Under the pieces are notes generated by a model that saw only the letters and a program-made list of their open reading frames with translations, was not told where the DNA came from and did no database searches. From NCBI RefSeq assembly GCF_002091635.1, contig NZ_BDAC01000014.1:62001-126000 (forward strand): a stretch of DNA of 64,000 bases, written 5' to 3'. This document shows, in pieces, positions 45,255 through 55,582 of the stretch; the first letter of the stretch is position 1; each line of letters opens with the position of its first letter. The position numbers and the translations under genes were made by a program. The DNA comes from Pseudomonas indica NBRC 103045. Lineage in GTDB: Bacteria; Pseudomonadota; Gammaproteobacteria; Pseudomonadales; Pseudomonadaceae.

Positions 45255-46010
45255 ATGCGTCGCCCCCTGGTAGCTGGTAACTGGAAAATGCACGGTACCC
45301 GCGCCAGCGTCGCAGAGCTTCTCGATGGTCTACGCCGGTTGGCTGTGCCAAATGGTGTCGAGGTTGCAGTGCTTCCGCCGTTTCTGTTCATCGACCAAGC
45401 GCTTAACGCATTGGCAGGTAGCTCAATTGCTATCGGTGCTCAGAACTGTGCGGAAGAGGCCCGGCAGGGCGCGCTGACGGGTGAAATCGCAGCGAGTCAA
45501 TTGGCGGATGCCGGTTGTGCATGGGTTTTGGTTGGCCACTCCGAGCGTCGCCTGATCATCGGTGAGCGGGACGAGCAGGTCATCCGTAAGTTTGCGGCGA
45601 CTCAGTCCGTTGGGCTTCGGCCGATGCTCTGTGTGGGGGAAACCCTGGAGCAGCGGGAGGCTGGCAAGACCCTTGAGATTGTCGGTCAGCAATTGGCTTG
45701 TGTGATTGAGTCGTTGGGTGTTGCTGTGTTCGAGCGGGCGGTTGTGGCTTACGAGCCTGTCTGGGCTATCGGGACCGGGCTGACCGCAACTCCGCAGCAG
45801 GCTCAAGAGGTACATGCGGCAATACGTGCGCAACTGGCGGCAGAAGATGCCGAGGTGGCGCAGGCTGTAAGAATTCTCTACGGCGGCAGCGTAAAAGCGG
45901 CCAATGCGGCTGAATTGTTCGGCATGCCGGACATCGATGGGGGGCTCATTGGTGGGGCTTCCCTGAATGCGGATGAGTTCGGCGCTATCTGTTGCGCCGC
46001 GGGAAGCTGA
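45255..46010 (+). CDS. tpiA: Triosephosphate isomerase
   Basis: This 251-aa TIM-barrel enzyme interconverts DHAP and glyceraldehyde-3-P. Catalytic residues are Lys11 in GNWKMHG, His in VGHSERR (about 95) and Glu in [11 protein letters not shown] (about 167), with the phosphate loop [10 protein letters not shown]. It precedes secG by 4 bp. Confidence 0.97.
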   Translation: MRRPLVAGNWKMHGTRASVAELLDGLRRLAVPNGVEVAVLPPFLFIDQALNALAGSSIAIGAQNCAEEARQGALTGEIAASQLADAGCAWVLVGHSERRLIIGERDEQVIRKFAATQSVGLRPMLCVGETLEQREAGKTLEIVGQQLACVIESLGVAVFERAVVAYEPVWAIGTGLTATPQQAQEVHAAIRAQLAAEDAEVAQAVRILYGGSVKAANAAELFGMPDIDGGLIGGASLNADEFGAICCAAGS

Positions 46011-46014
46011 AGAG

Positions 46015-46398
46015 ATGCTGGAAACAGTCGTTATCGTTATTCATCTGCTGGGTGCTCTGGGTGTCGTTGCCCTGGTTCTGCTGCAGCAGGGGAAGGGGGC
46101 TGATGCAGGCGCCTCTTTTGGTTCGGGTGCTTCTGCTACCGTTTTCGGTAGCCAAGGTTCCGCTACCTTTTTGAGTCGTTTTACTGCTATACTCGCCACC
46201 GCTTTTTTCTTGACCAGCCTGGGTTTGGCATTCTTTGCTAAAGAAAAGGCTAACGCGCTGAGCGGTGCAGGTCTGCCGGATCCGGCGGTCATGGAGGTTC
46301 AAGAGAAGAAGCCGGCGGCGGATGACGTCCCGGTGCTCCAGGAGCAGAAGCCGGCGGATAATTCCGCAGACGTGCCGCAAGCTCCGGAGCAGAAGTAA
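46015..46398 (+). CDS. secG: Protein-export membrane protein SecG
   Basis: This 127-aa SecYEG translocon subunit has TM1 ([20 protein letters not shown]) followed by the conserved [20 protein letters not shown] loop, TM2 ([19 protein letters not shown]) and a Pro/Glu/Ala-rich tail. The ATG at 46015 follows AAGAG; the in-frame start at 45967 lies inside tpiA. tRNA-Leu begins 9 bp after the stop. Confidence 0.95.
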   Translation: MLETVVIVIHLLGALGVVALVLLQQGKGADAGASFGSGASATVFGSQGSATFLSRFTAILATAFFLTSLGLAFFAKEKANALSGAGLPDPAVMEVQEKKPAADDVPVLQEQKPADNSADVPQAPEQK

Positions 46399-46406
46399 AG
46401 GTTTTT

Positions 46407-46492
46407 GCCGAGGTGGTGGAATTGGTAGACACGCTACCTTGAGGTGGTAGTGGCCATAGGCTGTAGGGGTTCGAGTCCCCTCCTCGGTACCA
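46407..46492 (+). tRNA. tRNA-Leu(GAG)
   Basis: Acceptor GCCGAGG pairs with CCTCGGT. The anticodon stem CTACC/GGTAG encloses TTGAGGT, so the anticodon is GAG. A long variable arm typical of tRNA-Leu, the T arm GGGGTTCGAGTCCCC and an encoded CCA end complete it. Located directly downstream of secG and probably co-transcribed. Confidence 0.96.
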
Positions 46493-46494
46493 AA

Positions 46495-46529
46495 AACAAG
46501 AGGCCCGCTGCATCGCGGGCCTTCTTGTT
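46495..46529 (+). terminator. Hairpin after tRNA-Leu
   Basis: AACAAGA-GGCCCGC pairs with GCGGGCC-TTCTTGTT, with one bulge, immediately past the CCA end. It probably ends the secG-tRNA transcript or guides 3' processing. Confidence 0.7.
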
Positions 46530-46542
46530 GGCGGAGGTTCGG

Positions 46543-46571
46543 TTGACCCGCAATGGGGGTGGCCGTATACT
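46543..46571 (+). promoter_or_regulatory. Promoter of tRNA-fMet
   Basis: TTGACC, a 17-bp spacer and TATACT lie 16 bp before the tRNA. This is a strong sigma-70 match, with a GC-rich stretch after the -10. Confidence 0.85.
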
Positions 46572-46587
46572 TTCGCCCCAGCTTTGA

Positions 46588-46664
<77 letters not shown>

Positions 46665-46674
46665 GTTGTAGCAG

Positions 46675-46696
46675 AGCCCCTTTTAAGGGGCTTTTT
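46675..46696 (+). terminator. Terminator after tRNA-fMet
   Basis: AGCCCCTT-TT-AAGGGGCT followed by TTTT. An intrinsic terminator just past the tRNA. Confidence 0.85.
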
Positions 46697-46745
46697 GCTA
46701 GCTGGGACAATTACCGCCCACCTTCCGGGGAGCGGTTTGTACGGA

Positions 46746-46766
46746 TGGGCGTTTCGCCCATTTTTT
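46746..46766 (+). terminator. Leader hairpin upstream of rimP
   Basis: TGGGCG-TTT-CGCCCA followed by six T residues lies 29 bp before the rimP start. It may be a second terminator or an attenuator controlling entry into the rimP-nusA-infB operon. Confidence 0.6.
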
Positions 46767-46794
46767 ATTTGCACAGCATGCGCGAGGGGTTCAG

Positions 46795-47253
46795 GTGTCG
46801 AGCAAGCTAGAACAGTTGCAGGCCTTGTTGGCCCCGGTGGTCGAGGCTCTCGGTTACCAATGCTGGGGTATCGAATTTCTGTCCCAAGGGCGACATTCGC
46901 TTTTGCGGGTCTACATCGATCATGCCAATGGCATTTTGGTGGATGACTGCGAGAAGGTCAGCCGCCAGGTAAGTAGTGTCCTGGATGTCGAGGATCCGAT
47001 CAGTAGCGAATACACCCTTGAGGTTTCCTCGCCGGGCATGGACCGGCCGCTGTTTACCCTGGAGCAGTACGCTGCCCATGCCGGTGAACAGGTGAAGATC
47101 AAGTTGCGCTCGCCGTTCGAGGGGCGCCGCAACTTTCAGGGCCTCCTCCGCGGTGTGGAGGAGCAGGACGTGGTGGTGCTGGTGGATGACCACGAATACC
47201 TGTTGCCGATCGACATGATCGACAAGGCCAACATCATTCCCCGTTTTGACTGA
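46795..47253 (+). CDS. rimP: Ribosome maturation factor RimP
   Basis: This 152-aa 30S assembly factor has an N-terminal domain with [20 protein letters not shown] and a C-terminal Sm-like fold with [19 protein letters not shown] start at 46795 gives MSSKLEQL. Opens the rimP-nusA-infB-rbfA-truB-rpsO-pnp cluster. Confidence 0.95.
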   Translation: MSSKLEQLQALLAPVVEALGYQCWGIEFLSQGRHSLLRVYIDHANGILVDDCEKVSRQVSSVLDVEDPISSEYTLEVSSPGMDRPLFTLEQYAAHAGEQVKIKLRSPFEGRRNFQGLLRGVEEQDVVVLVDDHEYLLPIDMIDKANIIPRFD

Positions 47254-47300
47254 GACGCGGATCCCGCGGATCCAATGGATTGCGAAAGGCGAGGCGTACG

Positions 47301-48782
47301 ATGAGCAAAGAAGTACTGCTGGTTGTTGAGTCGGTGTCCAATGAAAAGGGCGTGCCGGCTGGTGTGATTTTCGAAGCCTTGGAGCTGGCGTTGGCCACGG
47401 CGACCAAGAAGCGTTTCGAGGATGAAGTTGACCTGCGTGTGTCGATCAATCGTCACACTGGCAGCTACGAGACGTTCCGGCGCTGGACCGTGGTCGACGA
47501 GGAGGCGTTGGAAAACCCAGCCGCCGAACTCACCGTCGAGCAGGCTCAGGAGCAACAGCCGGGCGCCAAGCTGGGCGATGTGATCGAAGAAAAGATCGAG
47601 TCCATCGAGTTCGGCCGTATCGCTGCGCAAACTGCCAAGCAGGTCATCGTGCAGAAGGTCCGCGAAGCCGAGCGTGCCCAGGTGGTCGAGGCTTATCGCG
47701 AGCGTCTCGGCGATATCATTTCCGGTACCGTGAAGAAGGTCACCCGGGACAATGTCATCGTCGATCTGGGCAACAATGCGGAAGCTCTGCTGGCGCGCGA
47801 AGACATCATTCCGCGCGAGACCTTCCGGGTTGGGGCACGGGTGCGTGCGCTGCTGAAGGAAATCCGTACCGAGAATCGCGGTCCGCAATTGATTCTGTCG
47901 CGCACCGCTCCGCAGATGCTGATCGAGCTGTTCCGCATCGAAGTGCCGGAAATCGCCGAAGAACTGATCGAAGTGATGGCTGCTTCCCGCGATCCGGGTT
48001 CGCGCGCCAAGATCGCCGTCCGCTCCAAGGACAAGCGTATCGACCCGCAAGGTGCCTGTATCGGTATGCGCGGCTCGCGTGTTCAGGCTGTTTCGGGTGA
48101 GCTGGGTGGCGAGCGCGTCGACATCGTGCTGTGGGATGAAAACCCGGCTCAGTTCGTGATCAACGCCATGGCTCCGGCTGAAGTGGCGGCGATCATCGTC
48201 GATGAAGATGCCCATGCCATGGACATCGCGGTCGCCGAGGATAACCTGGCCCAGGCCATCGGTCGCGGTGGTCAGAACGTTCGCCTCGCCAGCCAACTGA
48301 CTGGCTGGACGCTGAACGTGATGACCGAGGCGGACATCCAGGCCAAGCAGCAGGCCGAGACGGGCGATATCCTGCAGCGCTTCATCGACGAGCTGGATGT
48401 CGACGAGGAGCTGGCCCAGGTGCTGGTGGAGGAGGGTTTCACCAGCCTGGAAGAGATCGCCTACGTTCCGATGGAAGAAATGCTCAACATCGATGGCTTC
48501 GACGAGGACATCGTCAATGAGCTGCGCGCCCGTGCCAAGGACCGCCTGCTGACCAAAGCCATCGCCACCGAAGAAAAGCTGGCGGATGTACAGCCGGCCG
48601 AGGACCTCCTGGCCCTCGAAGGGATGGACAAGGAGCTGGCGGTGGAATTGGCGATGCGTGGCGTGGCCACCCGAGAAGACCTGGCTGAGCAGTCGATCGA
48701 CGACCTGCTCGAGATCGACGGCATGGATGAAGAACGTGCCGGCAAGCTGATCATGGCCGCCCGAGCCCATTGGTTCGAGTAA
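47301..48782 (+). CDS. nusA: Transcription termination/antitermination factor NusA
   Basis: This 493-aa RNA polymerase-binding factor has an N-terminal domain (1-125), an S1 domain (about 135-200, [18 protein letters not shown]), two KH domains (about 200-345, VAVRSK-like [21 protein letters not shown]) and two C-terminal acidic repeats (about 365-425 and 440-493, each with helix-hairpin-helix [11 protein letters not shown] and [11 protein letters not shown]). The ATG at 47301 was chosen as [10 protein letters not shown]; the frame is open from 47280. Confidence 0.97.
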   Translation: MSKEVLLVVESVSNEKGVPAGVIFEALELALATATKKRFEDEVDLRVSINRHTGSYETFRRWTVVDEEALENPAAELTVEQAQEQQPGAKLGDVIEEKIESIEFGRIAAQTAKQVIVQKVREAERAQVVEAYRERLGDIISGTVKKVTRDNVIVDLGNNAEALLAREDIIPRETFRVGARVRALLKEIRTENRGPQLILSRTAPQMLIELFRIEVPEIAEELIEVMAASRDPGSRAKIAVRSKDKRIDPQGACIGMRGSRVQAVSGELGGERVDIVLWDENPAQFVINAMAPAEVAAIIVDEDAHAMDIAVAEDNLAQAIGRGGQNVRLASQLTGWTLNVMTEADIQAKQQAETGDILQRFIDELDVDEELAQVLVEEGFTSLEEIAYVPMEEMLNIDGFDEDIVNELRARAKDRLLTKAIATEEKLADVQPAEDLLALEGMDKELAVELAMRGVATREDLAEQSIDDLLEIDGMDEERAGKLIMAARAHWFE

Positions 48783-48809
48783 GCAGTTACGGCCTGAGGA
48801 GAGAGATGC

Positions 48810-51323
48810 ATGACGCAAGTCACGGTGAAAGAACTGGCCCAAGTGGTCGACACACCGGTCGAGCGCCTGCTGCAGCAGATGCGTGAGGCAGGACTGTCGC
48901 ACACCAGCGCCGAGCAAGTAGTGACCGATAACGAGAAACAAGCCCTGTTGGCTCATCTGAAAAGCAGCCATGGGGAGCGACTCGAAGAGCCGCGCAAGAT
49001 CACTTTGCAGCGTAAGACCACCACGACTCTGAAAGTGGCGGGCAGCAAGACCATCAGTGTCGAAGTACGCAAGAAGAAGACCTATGTGAAGCGCAGCCCG
49101 GCCGAGATCGAGGCCGAGAAGCAACGCGAGTTGGAAGAGCAGCGTGCCGCCGAAGAAGCAGCACGTCTGAAGGCCGAGGAAGAGGCCAAGCGCCAGGCTG
49201 AAGAAGAGGCTCGACGCCAGGCAGAGGCCCAGAAGGCCCGCGAAGAAGAAATCGCGAAGGCGCCGGTGAGTGCGGCGGTTGAAGCCGAGCCGGTTGCGCC
49301 GGTCGTTGCTCCGGCTCCGGTCGTCGAAGAGCGCAAGAAGGAAGAGCCGCGCCGTGTCGAAAAACCGGCTCGCAGCGACGAAGACGAGCGCCGCGACCGC
49401 AAGCATGCCCAGCATCGCCCGTCCCTCAAGGACAAGGCGCCGGCTCCGCGCGTGGCGCCGCGTAGCGCCGACGACGAATCCGAAGGCTTCGGCCGTCGTG
49501 GCGGTGGTCGCGGCAAGGCCAAGCTGAAGAAGCGTAACCAACATGGGTTCCAGAGCCCGACAGGACCCATCGTGCGCGAAGTTTCCATTGGCGAGACCAT
49601 TACCGTTGCAGAGCTGGCTCAGCAGATGGCGGTGAAAGCGGCTGAAGTCATCAAGTTCATGTTCAAGATGGGTTCGCCGGTCACCATCAACCAGGTGCTC
49701 GACCGGGAAACTGCGCAACTGGTAGCTGAAGAGCTGGGCCACAAGGTCAAGCTGGTCAGCGACAACGCGCTCGAAGAGCAGTTGGCCGAATCGCTGAAGT
49801 TTGAGGGTGAAGCCCAGTCCCGCGCTCCGGTGGTGACTGTCATGGGTCACGTCGACCACGGCAAGACCTCGCTGCTCGACTATATCCGTCGTGCCAAGGT
49901 CGCCGCGGGCGAAGCGGGTGGTATCACCCAGCACATCGGTGCCTACCACGTGGAAACCGATCGCGGCATGATCACCTTCCTCGATACTCCCGGCCACGCG
50001 GCGTTCACCGCCATGCGTGCTCGCGGTGCGAAGGCGACCGACATCGTGATTCTGGTGGTGGCTGCCGACGACGGCGTGATGCCGCAGACCGAGGAAGCCG
50101 TTCAGCACGCCAAGGCGGCCGGTGTTCCGATCGTCGTGGCAGTGAACAAGATCGACAAGCCGGAAGCGGATCTGGACCGGATCAAGAACGATCTGGCCGC
50201 CCGTGACGTGATTCCGGAAGAGTGGGGCGGTGATACCCAGTTCGTGCCCGTTTCGGCCAAGGTCGGTACCGGTGTCGACGAGCTGCTCGAAGCCGTTCTG
50301 TTGCAGGCCGAGGTACTCGAACTGAAAGCCACTCCGACCGCTCCGGGTCGTGGTGTCGTGGTCGAATCCCGCCTGGACAAAGGCCGTGGCCCGGTGGCTA
50401 CCTTGCTGGTTCAGGACGGTACCCTGCGTCAGGGCGATATGGTACTGGTCGGCGTCAACTACGGCCGTGTCCGCGCCATGCTCGACGAGAATGGCAAGCC
50501 GGTGAAGGAAGCCGGTCCGTCGATTCCGGTCGAGATTCTCGGTCTCGATGGCACTCCGGATGCCGGTGACGAAATGACCGTGGTCGCCGACGAGAAGAAG
50601 GCGCGCGAAGTGGCGTTGTTCCGTCAGGGGAAATTCCGCGAGGTCAAACTGGCTCGCCAGCATTCGGCGAAGCTGGAGAACATCTTCGAAACCATGGGCC
50701 AGGACGAGAAGAAGACTCTCAACATCGTTCTCAAGGCCGATGTGCGCGGTTCGCTGGAGGCGCTGCAAGGCGCCCTGTCCGACCTGGGCAACGACGAAGT
50801 TCAGGTGCGTGTGGTCGGCGGCGGTGTCGGTGGTATCACCGAGAGCGACGCCAACCTGGCGCTGGCCTCCAACGCGGTTCTGTTCGGCTTCAACGTGCGT
50901 GCCGATGCCGGTGCGCGCAAGATCGTCGAACAGGAAGGCCTGGATCTGCGCTACTACAACGTCATCTACGACATCATCGAAGACGTGAAGAAAGCGCTCT
51001 CCGGCATGCTCGGCAGCGACGTTCGCGAGAACATTCTCGGTATCGCAGAGGTTCGCGATGTGTTCCGCTCGCCGAAGTTCGGCGCCATTGCCGGCTGTAT
51101 GGTGGTCGAGGGCATCGTTCACCGGAATCGTCCGATCCGCGTATTGCGCGACGACGTGGTGATCTTCGAGGGCGAACTGGAATCCCTGCGCCGCTTCAAG
51201 GACGACGTGTCCGAAGTGCGGGCCGGCATGGAGTGCGGTATCGGCGTGAAGAGCTACAACGACGTCAAGGTCGGCGACAAGATCGAAGTGTTCGAGAAGG
51301 TCCAGGTGGCGCGCAGCCTCTAA
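48810..51323 (+). CDS. infB: Translation initiation factor IF-2
   Basis: This 837-aa GTPase positions initiator tRNA on the 30S subunit. The IF2-N domain is at about 1-50, followed by a long charged Glu/Ala/Arg-rich linker (about 90-230). A second N domain, then the G domain: G1 GHVDHGKT (about 346-353), G3 DTPGH, G4 NKID, G5 SAK. Beta-barrel domains and the C-terminal fMet-tRNA-binding domain ([18 protein letters not shown]) finish it. Confidence 0.97.
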   Translation: MTQVTVKELAQVVDTPVERLLQQMREAGLSHTSAEQVVTDNEKQALLAHLKSSHGERLEEPRKITLQRKTTTTLKVAGSKTISVEVRKKKTYVKRSPAEIEAEKQRELEEQRAAEEAARLKAEEEAKRQAEEEARRQAEAQKAREEEIAKAPVSAAVEAEPVAPVVAPAPVVEERKKEEPRRVEKPARSDEDERRDRKHAQHRPSLKDKAPAPRVAPRSADDESEGFGRRGGGRGKAKLKKRNQHGFQSPTGPIVREVSIGETITVAELAQQMAVKAAEVIKFMFKMGSPVTINQVLDRETAQLVAEELGHKVKLVSDNALEEQLAESLKFEGEAQSRAPVVTVMGHVDHGKTSLLDYIRRAKVAAGEAGGITQHIGAYHVETDRGMITFLDTPGHAAFTAMRARGAKATDIVILVVAADDGVMPQTEEAVQHAKAAGVPIVVAVNKIDKPEADLDRIKNDLAARDVIPEEWGGDTQFVPVSAKVGTGVDELLEAVLLQAEVLELKATPTAPGRGVVVESRLDKGRGPVATLLVQDGTLRQGDMVLVGVNYGRVRAMLDENGKPVKEAGPSIPVEILGLDGTPDAGDEMTVVADEKKAREVALFRQGKFREVKLARQHSAKLENIFETMGQDEKKTLNIVLKADVRGSLEALQGALSDLGNDEVQVRVVGGGVGGITESDANLALASNAVLFGFNVRADAGARKIVEQEGLDLRYYNVIYDIIEDVKKALSGMLGSDVRENILGIAEVRDVFRSPKFGAIAGCMVVEGIVHRNRPIRVLRDDVVIFEGELESLRRFKDDVSEVRAGMECGIGVKSYNDVKVGDKIEVFEKVQVARSL

Positions 51324-51341
51324 CGGCGCACCAGCCACAGG

Positions 51342-51383
51342 CGGCAGGTCAGGCGGCGTGCAAGCGCATGTCCTGACCTGCCG
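51342..51383 (+). other. Hairpin between infB and rbfA
   Basis: A perfect 12-bp stem CGGCAGGTCAGG/CCTGACCTGCCG encloses an 18-nt loop within the 125-bp gap. No T-tract follows directly (TTCGCTTTTT). It could be a partial terminator or an RNase processing site within the operon. Confidence 0.5.
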
Positions 51384-51448
51384 TTCGCTTTTTGTGTTTC
51401 TGTGATCAGCCTGCGGTTCGATAGCCGCAGCCTGAAGCGAGTTTCGAT

Positions 51449-51835
51449 ATGGCAAAAGAATTCAGCCGTACCCAGCGCATCGGCGACCAGATGCAGCGCG
51501 AATTGGCGCTTCTGGTCCAGCGCGAAATCAAGGACCCACGTCTCGGCCTGGTGACCATCACCGCCGTGGACGTCAGTCGCGATTTGTCCCATGCCAAGGT
51601 GTTCATCACGGTGATGGGCAAGGACAGCCCTGAGCAGATCGCCCAGAACCTCGAGATTCTTAGCGAGGCCGCCGGCTTTCTGCGCATGCAGTTGGGCAAG
51701 GCCATGAAGGTGCGCAGCGTTCCGCAGCTGCACTTCCATTACGACGCCAGCATCCGTCGTGGTGCCGAGTTGTCGGCGTTGATCGAGCGGGCTGTCGCCG
51801 AAGACCGCAAGCATCAGGGTGGCGACGAGGAGTAA
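51449..51835 (+). CDS. rbfA: Ribosome-binding factor A
   Basis: This 128-aa KH-like factor for 16S rRNA 5' maturation and cold adaptation has [37 protein letters not shown] and [19 protein letters not shown]. Standard length. Followed by truB after 3 bp. Confidence 0.96.
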   Translation: MAKEFSRTQRIGDQMQRELALLVQREIKDPRLGLVTITAVDVSRDLSHAKVFITVMGKDSPEQIAQNLEILSEAAGFLRMQLGKAMKVRSVPQLHFHYDASIRRGAELSALIERAVAEDRKHQGGDEE

Positions 51836-51838
51836 GGC

Positions 51839-52756
51839 GTGGCTCAGGTAAAACGTATTCGCCGCAACGTCAGCGGTATCCTGGTCCTGGACAAGCCGCG
51901 CGGCCTGACCTCTAACGCCGCGCTGCAAAAGGTGCGCTGGTTGTTGAACGCTGAGAAGGCCGGTCACACCGGCAGTCTCGATCCTTTGGCTACAGGGGTA
52001 TTGCCGCTCTGCTTCGGCGAGGCGACCAAGTTTTCCCAGTACCTGCTGGATGCCGACAAGGGTTACGAAACCTTGATGCAGCTCGGCGTGATTACTTCCA
52101 CTGGCGATGCGGAGGGCGAAGTGCTCGAGCGTCGCGAGGTGACCGTCGGTCGCCCCGAGCTGGAGGCGCTGCTGCCCCGATTCCGTGGTGAAATCAAGCA
52201 GATACCGCCGATGTACTCTGCCCTCAAGCGCGACGGTCAACCGCTCTACAAGTTGGCTCGTGCCGGCGAGGTAGTGGAGCGCGAGGCGCGTTCTGTTACT
52301 ATTACGCGCTTGGAATTGCTGGCCTGTGAGAATTCGCAGGCGCGGTTGTCGGTGGCCTGCAGCAAGGGAACCTACATCCGCACACTGGTCGAAGACCTTG
52401 GCCAGTTGCTCGGTTGCGGTGCCCATGTCGCCGAGCTGCGACGCACCCAGGCCGGGCCTTTCGACTTGGCCCAGGCGGTAAGTCTGGAAGCGCTGGAACA
52501 GGCCCACGCCGAAGGCGGCGCCGAGGCGCTGGATCGTTTCCTCCTGCCGGAGGACAGCGGTCTGCAACATTGGCCGCTGCTGCAGCTTTCCGAGCACAGC
52601 GCCTATTACTGGCTGCACGGACAGCCGGTACGAGCCCCGGAAGCGCCGAAGTTCGGCATGGTACGGGTTCAGGATCACACAGGTCGCTTCATCGGTATCG
52701 GTGAAGTGAGCGATGACGGGCGTATCGCGCCGCGTCGACTGATTCGGTCGGAATGA
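51839..52756 (+). CDS. truB: tRNA pseudouridine-55 synthase TruB
   Basis: This 305-aa enzyme makes Psi55 in the T-loop of tRNAs. The catalytic Asp is in [21 protein letters not shown] (about 45-62), with [17 protein letters not shown] and the C-terminal PUA domain. A GTG start at 51839 gives [13 protein letters not shown]. Confidence 0.96.
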   Translation: MAQVKRIRRNVSGILVLDKPRGLTSNAALQKVRWLLNAEKAGHTGSLDPLATGVLPLCFGEATKFSQYLLDADKGYETLMQLGVITSTGDAEGEVLERREVTVGRPELEALLPRFRGEIKQIPPMYSALKRDGQPLYKLARAGEVVEREARSVTITRLELLACENSQARLSVACSKGTYIRTLVEDLGQLLGCGAHVAELRRTQAGPFDLAQAVSLEALEQAHAEGGAEALDRFLLPEDSGLQHWPLLQLSEHSAYYWLHGQPVRAPEAPKFGMVRVQDHTGRFIGIGEVSDDGRIAPRRLIRSE

Positions 52757-52815
52757 CCGGGACGGAGCGTCGATCGCCTTGGCATCGGCGCTTCGGTACG
52801 AGGGTGGCTGTCAAC

Positions 52816-52838
52816 AGGCACGGTCATGCCTCTTTTTT
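52816..52838 (+). terminator. Small hairpin with T-tract before rpsO
   Basis: AGGCA-CGGTCA-TGCCT, then C and six T residues, in the truB-rpsO gap. The stem is short, so it may only partly stop transcription before the rpsO promoter region. Confidence 0.45.
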
Positions 52839-52882
52839 AAACACGGGATTCGTCCCGGCCTGTTCACTCAAGGAGCCCCATC

Positions 52883-53152
52883 ATGGCACTGAGCGTTGAA
52901 GAGAAAGCCCAGATCGTTAACGAGTACAAGCAAGCTGAAGGCGACACCGGTTCCCCGGAAGTGCAGGTTGCCCTGCTGACCGCCAATATCAACAAGCTGC
53001 AGGATCACTTCAAGGCCAACGGCAAGGACCACCATTCCCGCCGTGGTCTGATCCGCATGGTTAACCAGCGTCGCAAGCTGCTGGACTACCTGAAGGGTAA
53101 GGACACCACTCGTTACAGCGCCCTGATCGGTCGCCTGGGTCTGCGTCGCTAA
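52883..53152 (+). CDS. rpsO: 30S ribosomal protein S15
   Basis: This 89-aa helical protein binds the central 16S rRNA junction. Motifs include [39 protein letters not shown] and [16 protein letters not shown] is present upstream of the ATG. Next to pnp, as in most gamma-proteobacteria. Confidence 0.98.
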
Positions 53153-53177
53153 GCGATGCTTGCTCGAAGCTGAATGC

Positions 53178-53214
53178 AAAGCTGGAAGCGGGATTAGTGC
53201 CCGCTTCCAGCTTT
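53178..53214 (+). terminator. rpsO terminator
   Basis: A 15-bp stem AAAGCTGGAAGCGGG/CCCGCTTCCAGCTTT with a 7-nt loop, between rpsO and pnp. The T-run is short. In E. coli an equivalent rpsO-pnp region includes both a terminator and an RNase III site. Confidence 0.75.
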
Positions 53215-53322
53215 TGCTATCCGGCTCGTGCGTTTGGGCAGGCTGCGGGTCCGACTCCCGGGACTGTCCCCGAATTCGTGAAGAACAGATTTCCCCCAAA
53301 GGCAACAGAGAAGGAAAACACC

Positions 53323-55431
53323 GTGAACCCGGTAACCAAGAAATTCCAGTTCGGTCAGTCGACCGTCACCCTCGAGACGGGGCGCATTGCCCGTCAGGCC
53401 AGCGGCGCCGTACTGGTCACCATCGATGACGACATCACCGTGCTGGTGACCGTCGTGGCCGCCAAGGCCGCGGACCCGGGCAAGGGCTTCTTCCCGCTGT
53501 CCGTCCACTACCAGGAAAAAACCTACGCGGCCGGCAAGATTCCCGGCGGCTTCTTCAAGCGTGAAGGCCGTCCCTCCGAGAAGGAAACCCTCACTTCCCG
53601 CCTGATCGACCGTCCGATCCGCCCGCTTTTCCCGGAAGGCTTCATGAACGAAGTGCAGGTCATCTGCACCGTGGTTTCCACCAGCAAGAAGACCGATCCG
53701 GACATCGCTTCGATGATCGGTACCTCTGCGGCCCTGGCCATCTCCGGTATTCCGTTCAACGGCCCGGTCGGCGCTGCCCGCGTGGCCTTCCATGAAAGCA
53801 CCGGCTACCTGCTGAACCCGACCTACGAGCAACTGAAGGCGTCCCGCCTGGACATGGTCGTGGCCGGTACCGAAGAAGCCGTGCTGATGGTCGAGTCCGA
53901 GGCTCAGGAGCTGACCGAAGACCAGATGCTCGGCGCCGTGCTGTTCGCCCACCAGGAATTCCAGGCCGTGATCCAGGCGGTCAAGGAATTCGCTGCCGAA
54001 GCCGGCAAGCCGGCCTGGGACTGGCAGCCGCCGGTGGAAAACACCGCGCTGCTCAATGCCATCCGTGCCGAGTTCGGCGAGGCCATTTCCGAAGCCTACA
54101 CCATTACCCTGAAGCAGCAGCGTTACGGTCGTCTGGACGAGCTGCGCGAGCAGGTCATTGCCCGCTTTGCCGGCGAGGAAGAAGGTCAGCCGTCGGTCGG
54201 TGAGGTCAAGGAGGCTTTCGGCCTGCTGGAATACCGCACCGTTCGCGAAAACATCGTCAACGGCAAGCCGCGTATCGACGGTCGCGACAACCGTACCGTG
54301 CGTCCGCTGAAGATCGAAGTCGGCGTGCTGCCGAAGACCCATGGTTCGGCGCTGTTCACCCGCGGCGAAACCCAGGCCTTGGTTGTGGCTACCCTCGGCA
54401 CCGCCCGTGACGCGCAACTGCTCGACACCCTGGAAGGCGAGCGCAAGGACGCCTTCATGCTGCACTACAACTTCCCGCCGTTCTCGGTGGGCGAGTGCGG
54501 TCGCATGGGCAGCGCCGGCCGTCGCGAGATCGGCCACGGCCGCCTGGCCCGTCGTGGCGTACAGGCCATGCTGCCGAAGGACGACGAATTCCCCTACACC
54601 ATCCGCGTGGTATCGGAAATCACCGAGTCCAACGGTTCCAGCTCCATGGCTTCGGTCTGTGGCGCTTCCCTGGCCCTGATGGACGCCGGTGTGCCGATGA
54701 AAGCGCCGGTGGCCGGTATCGCCATGGGTCTGGTCAAGGAAGGCGACAAGTTTGCCGTACTGACCGACATCCTCGGCGATGAAGATCACTTGGGCGACAT
54801 GGACTTCAAGGTGGCCGGTACCGCGAATGGCGTGACCGCGCTGCAGATGGACATCAAGATCCAGGGCATCACCGAAGAGATCATGGAAGTCGCCCTGGGC
54901 CAGGCCCTGGAAGCGCGCCTGAACATCCTCGGCCAGATGAACCAGGTCATTGGCCAGTCGCGCAGCGAGCTGTCGGCCAATGCACCGACCATGCTGGCGA
55001 TGAAGATCGACCAGGACAAGATCCGCGACGTGATCGGCAAGGGCGGGGCAACCATTCGCGCCATCTGCGAAGAGACCAAGGCTTCGATCGACATCGAAGA
55101 CGACGGTTCGATCAAGATCTTCGGCGAAACCAAGGAAGCGGCCGAAGCTGCAAAGCAGCGCGTGCTCAGCATCACTGCCGAAGCCGAGATCGGCAAGATC
55201 TACGTCGGCAAGGTCGAGCGCATCGTCGACTTCGGAGCCTTCGTCAACATCCTGCCCGGCAAGGACGGCCTGGTGCACATTTCGCAGATCAGCGATCAGC
55301 GCATCGACAAGGTCACCGACGTGCTGCAAGAAGGCCAGGAGGTCAAGGTCCTGGTACTGGATGTGGACAACCGCGGTCGCATCAAGCTGTCGATGAAGGA
55401 CGTCGCAGCGGCTGAAGCATCGGGCGTCTAA
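53323..55431 (+). CDS. pnp: Polynucleotide phosphorylase
   Basis: This 702-aa 3'-5' phosphorolytic exoribonuclease is part of the RNA degradosome. Two RNase PH domains (about 15-145 and 310-540), a linking helical domain, a KH domain (about 555-610, [17 protein letters not shown]) and an S1 domain (about 620-690, [20 protein letters not shown]) are visible. GTG start at 53323 after AAGGAAAA; the N-terminus [20 protein letters not shown] is standard, whereas the open frame from 53197 runs through the terminator. Confidence 0.97.
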   Translation: MNPVTKKFQFGQSTVTLETGRIARQASGAVLVTIDDDITVLVTVVAAKAADPGKGFFPLSVHYQEKTYAAGKIPGGFFKREGRPSEKETLTSRLIDRPIRPLFPEGFMNEVQVICTVVSTSKKTDPDIASMIGTSAALAISGIPFNGPVGAARVAFHESTGYLLNPTYEQLKASRLDMVVAGTEEAVLMVESEAQELTEDQMLGAVLFAHQEFQAVIQAVKEFAAEAGKPAWDWQPPVENTALLNAIRAEFGEAISEAYTITLKQQRYGRLDELREQVIARFAGEEEGQPSVGEVKEAFGLLEYRTVRENIVNGKPRIDGRDNRTVRPLKIEVGVLPKTHGSALFTRGETQALVVATLGTARDAQLLDTLEGERKDAFMLHYNFPPFSVGECGRMGSAGRREIGHGRLARRGVQAMLPKDDEFPYTIRVVSEITESNGSSSMASVCGASLALMDAGVPMKAPVAGIAMGLVKEGDKFAVLTDILGDEDHLGDMDFKVAGTANGVTALQMDIKIQGITEEIMEVALGQALEARLNILGQMNQVIGQSRSELSANAPTMLAMKIDQDKIRDVIGKGGATIRAICEETKASIDIEDDGSIKIFGETKEAAEAAKQRVLSITAEAEIGKIYVGKVERIVDFGAFVNILPGKDGLVHISQISDQRIDKVTDVLQEGQEVKVLVLDVDNRGRIKLSMKDVAAAEASGV

Positions 55432-55453
55432 CGCGTCCGAGTTCACAGCGAAG

Positions 55454-55484
55454 AAAAGAGGGCCCTTGCAGGCCCTCTTTTTTT
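55454..55484 (+). terminator. pnp terminator
   Basis: AAAAGAGGGCC/GGCCCTCTTTT with a CTTGCA loop and a seven-T run, 23 bp past the stop. Ends the nusA-pnp cluster. Confidence 0.93.
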
Positions 55485-55582
55485 GCCTGGAGAATAGGCG
55501 GTCGCAGCTCTCGGAGCGTGCGGCGGTACGTCGGTCCCGGCCGGCCAGCTAGATTCAAGGCTTGAAAGGAAAAGCACCGGCC

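Noticed and set aside
47136-51455. 1439-aa open frame antisense to nusA-infB
   Set aside because: It spans two conserved genes and their gap in antisense; composition is shadow-like.
53194-55446. 750-aa open frame antisense to pnp
   Set aside because: Covers the entire pnp gene in antisense with no recognisable domain.
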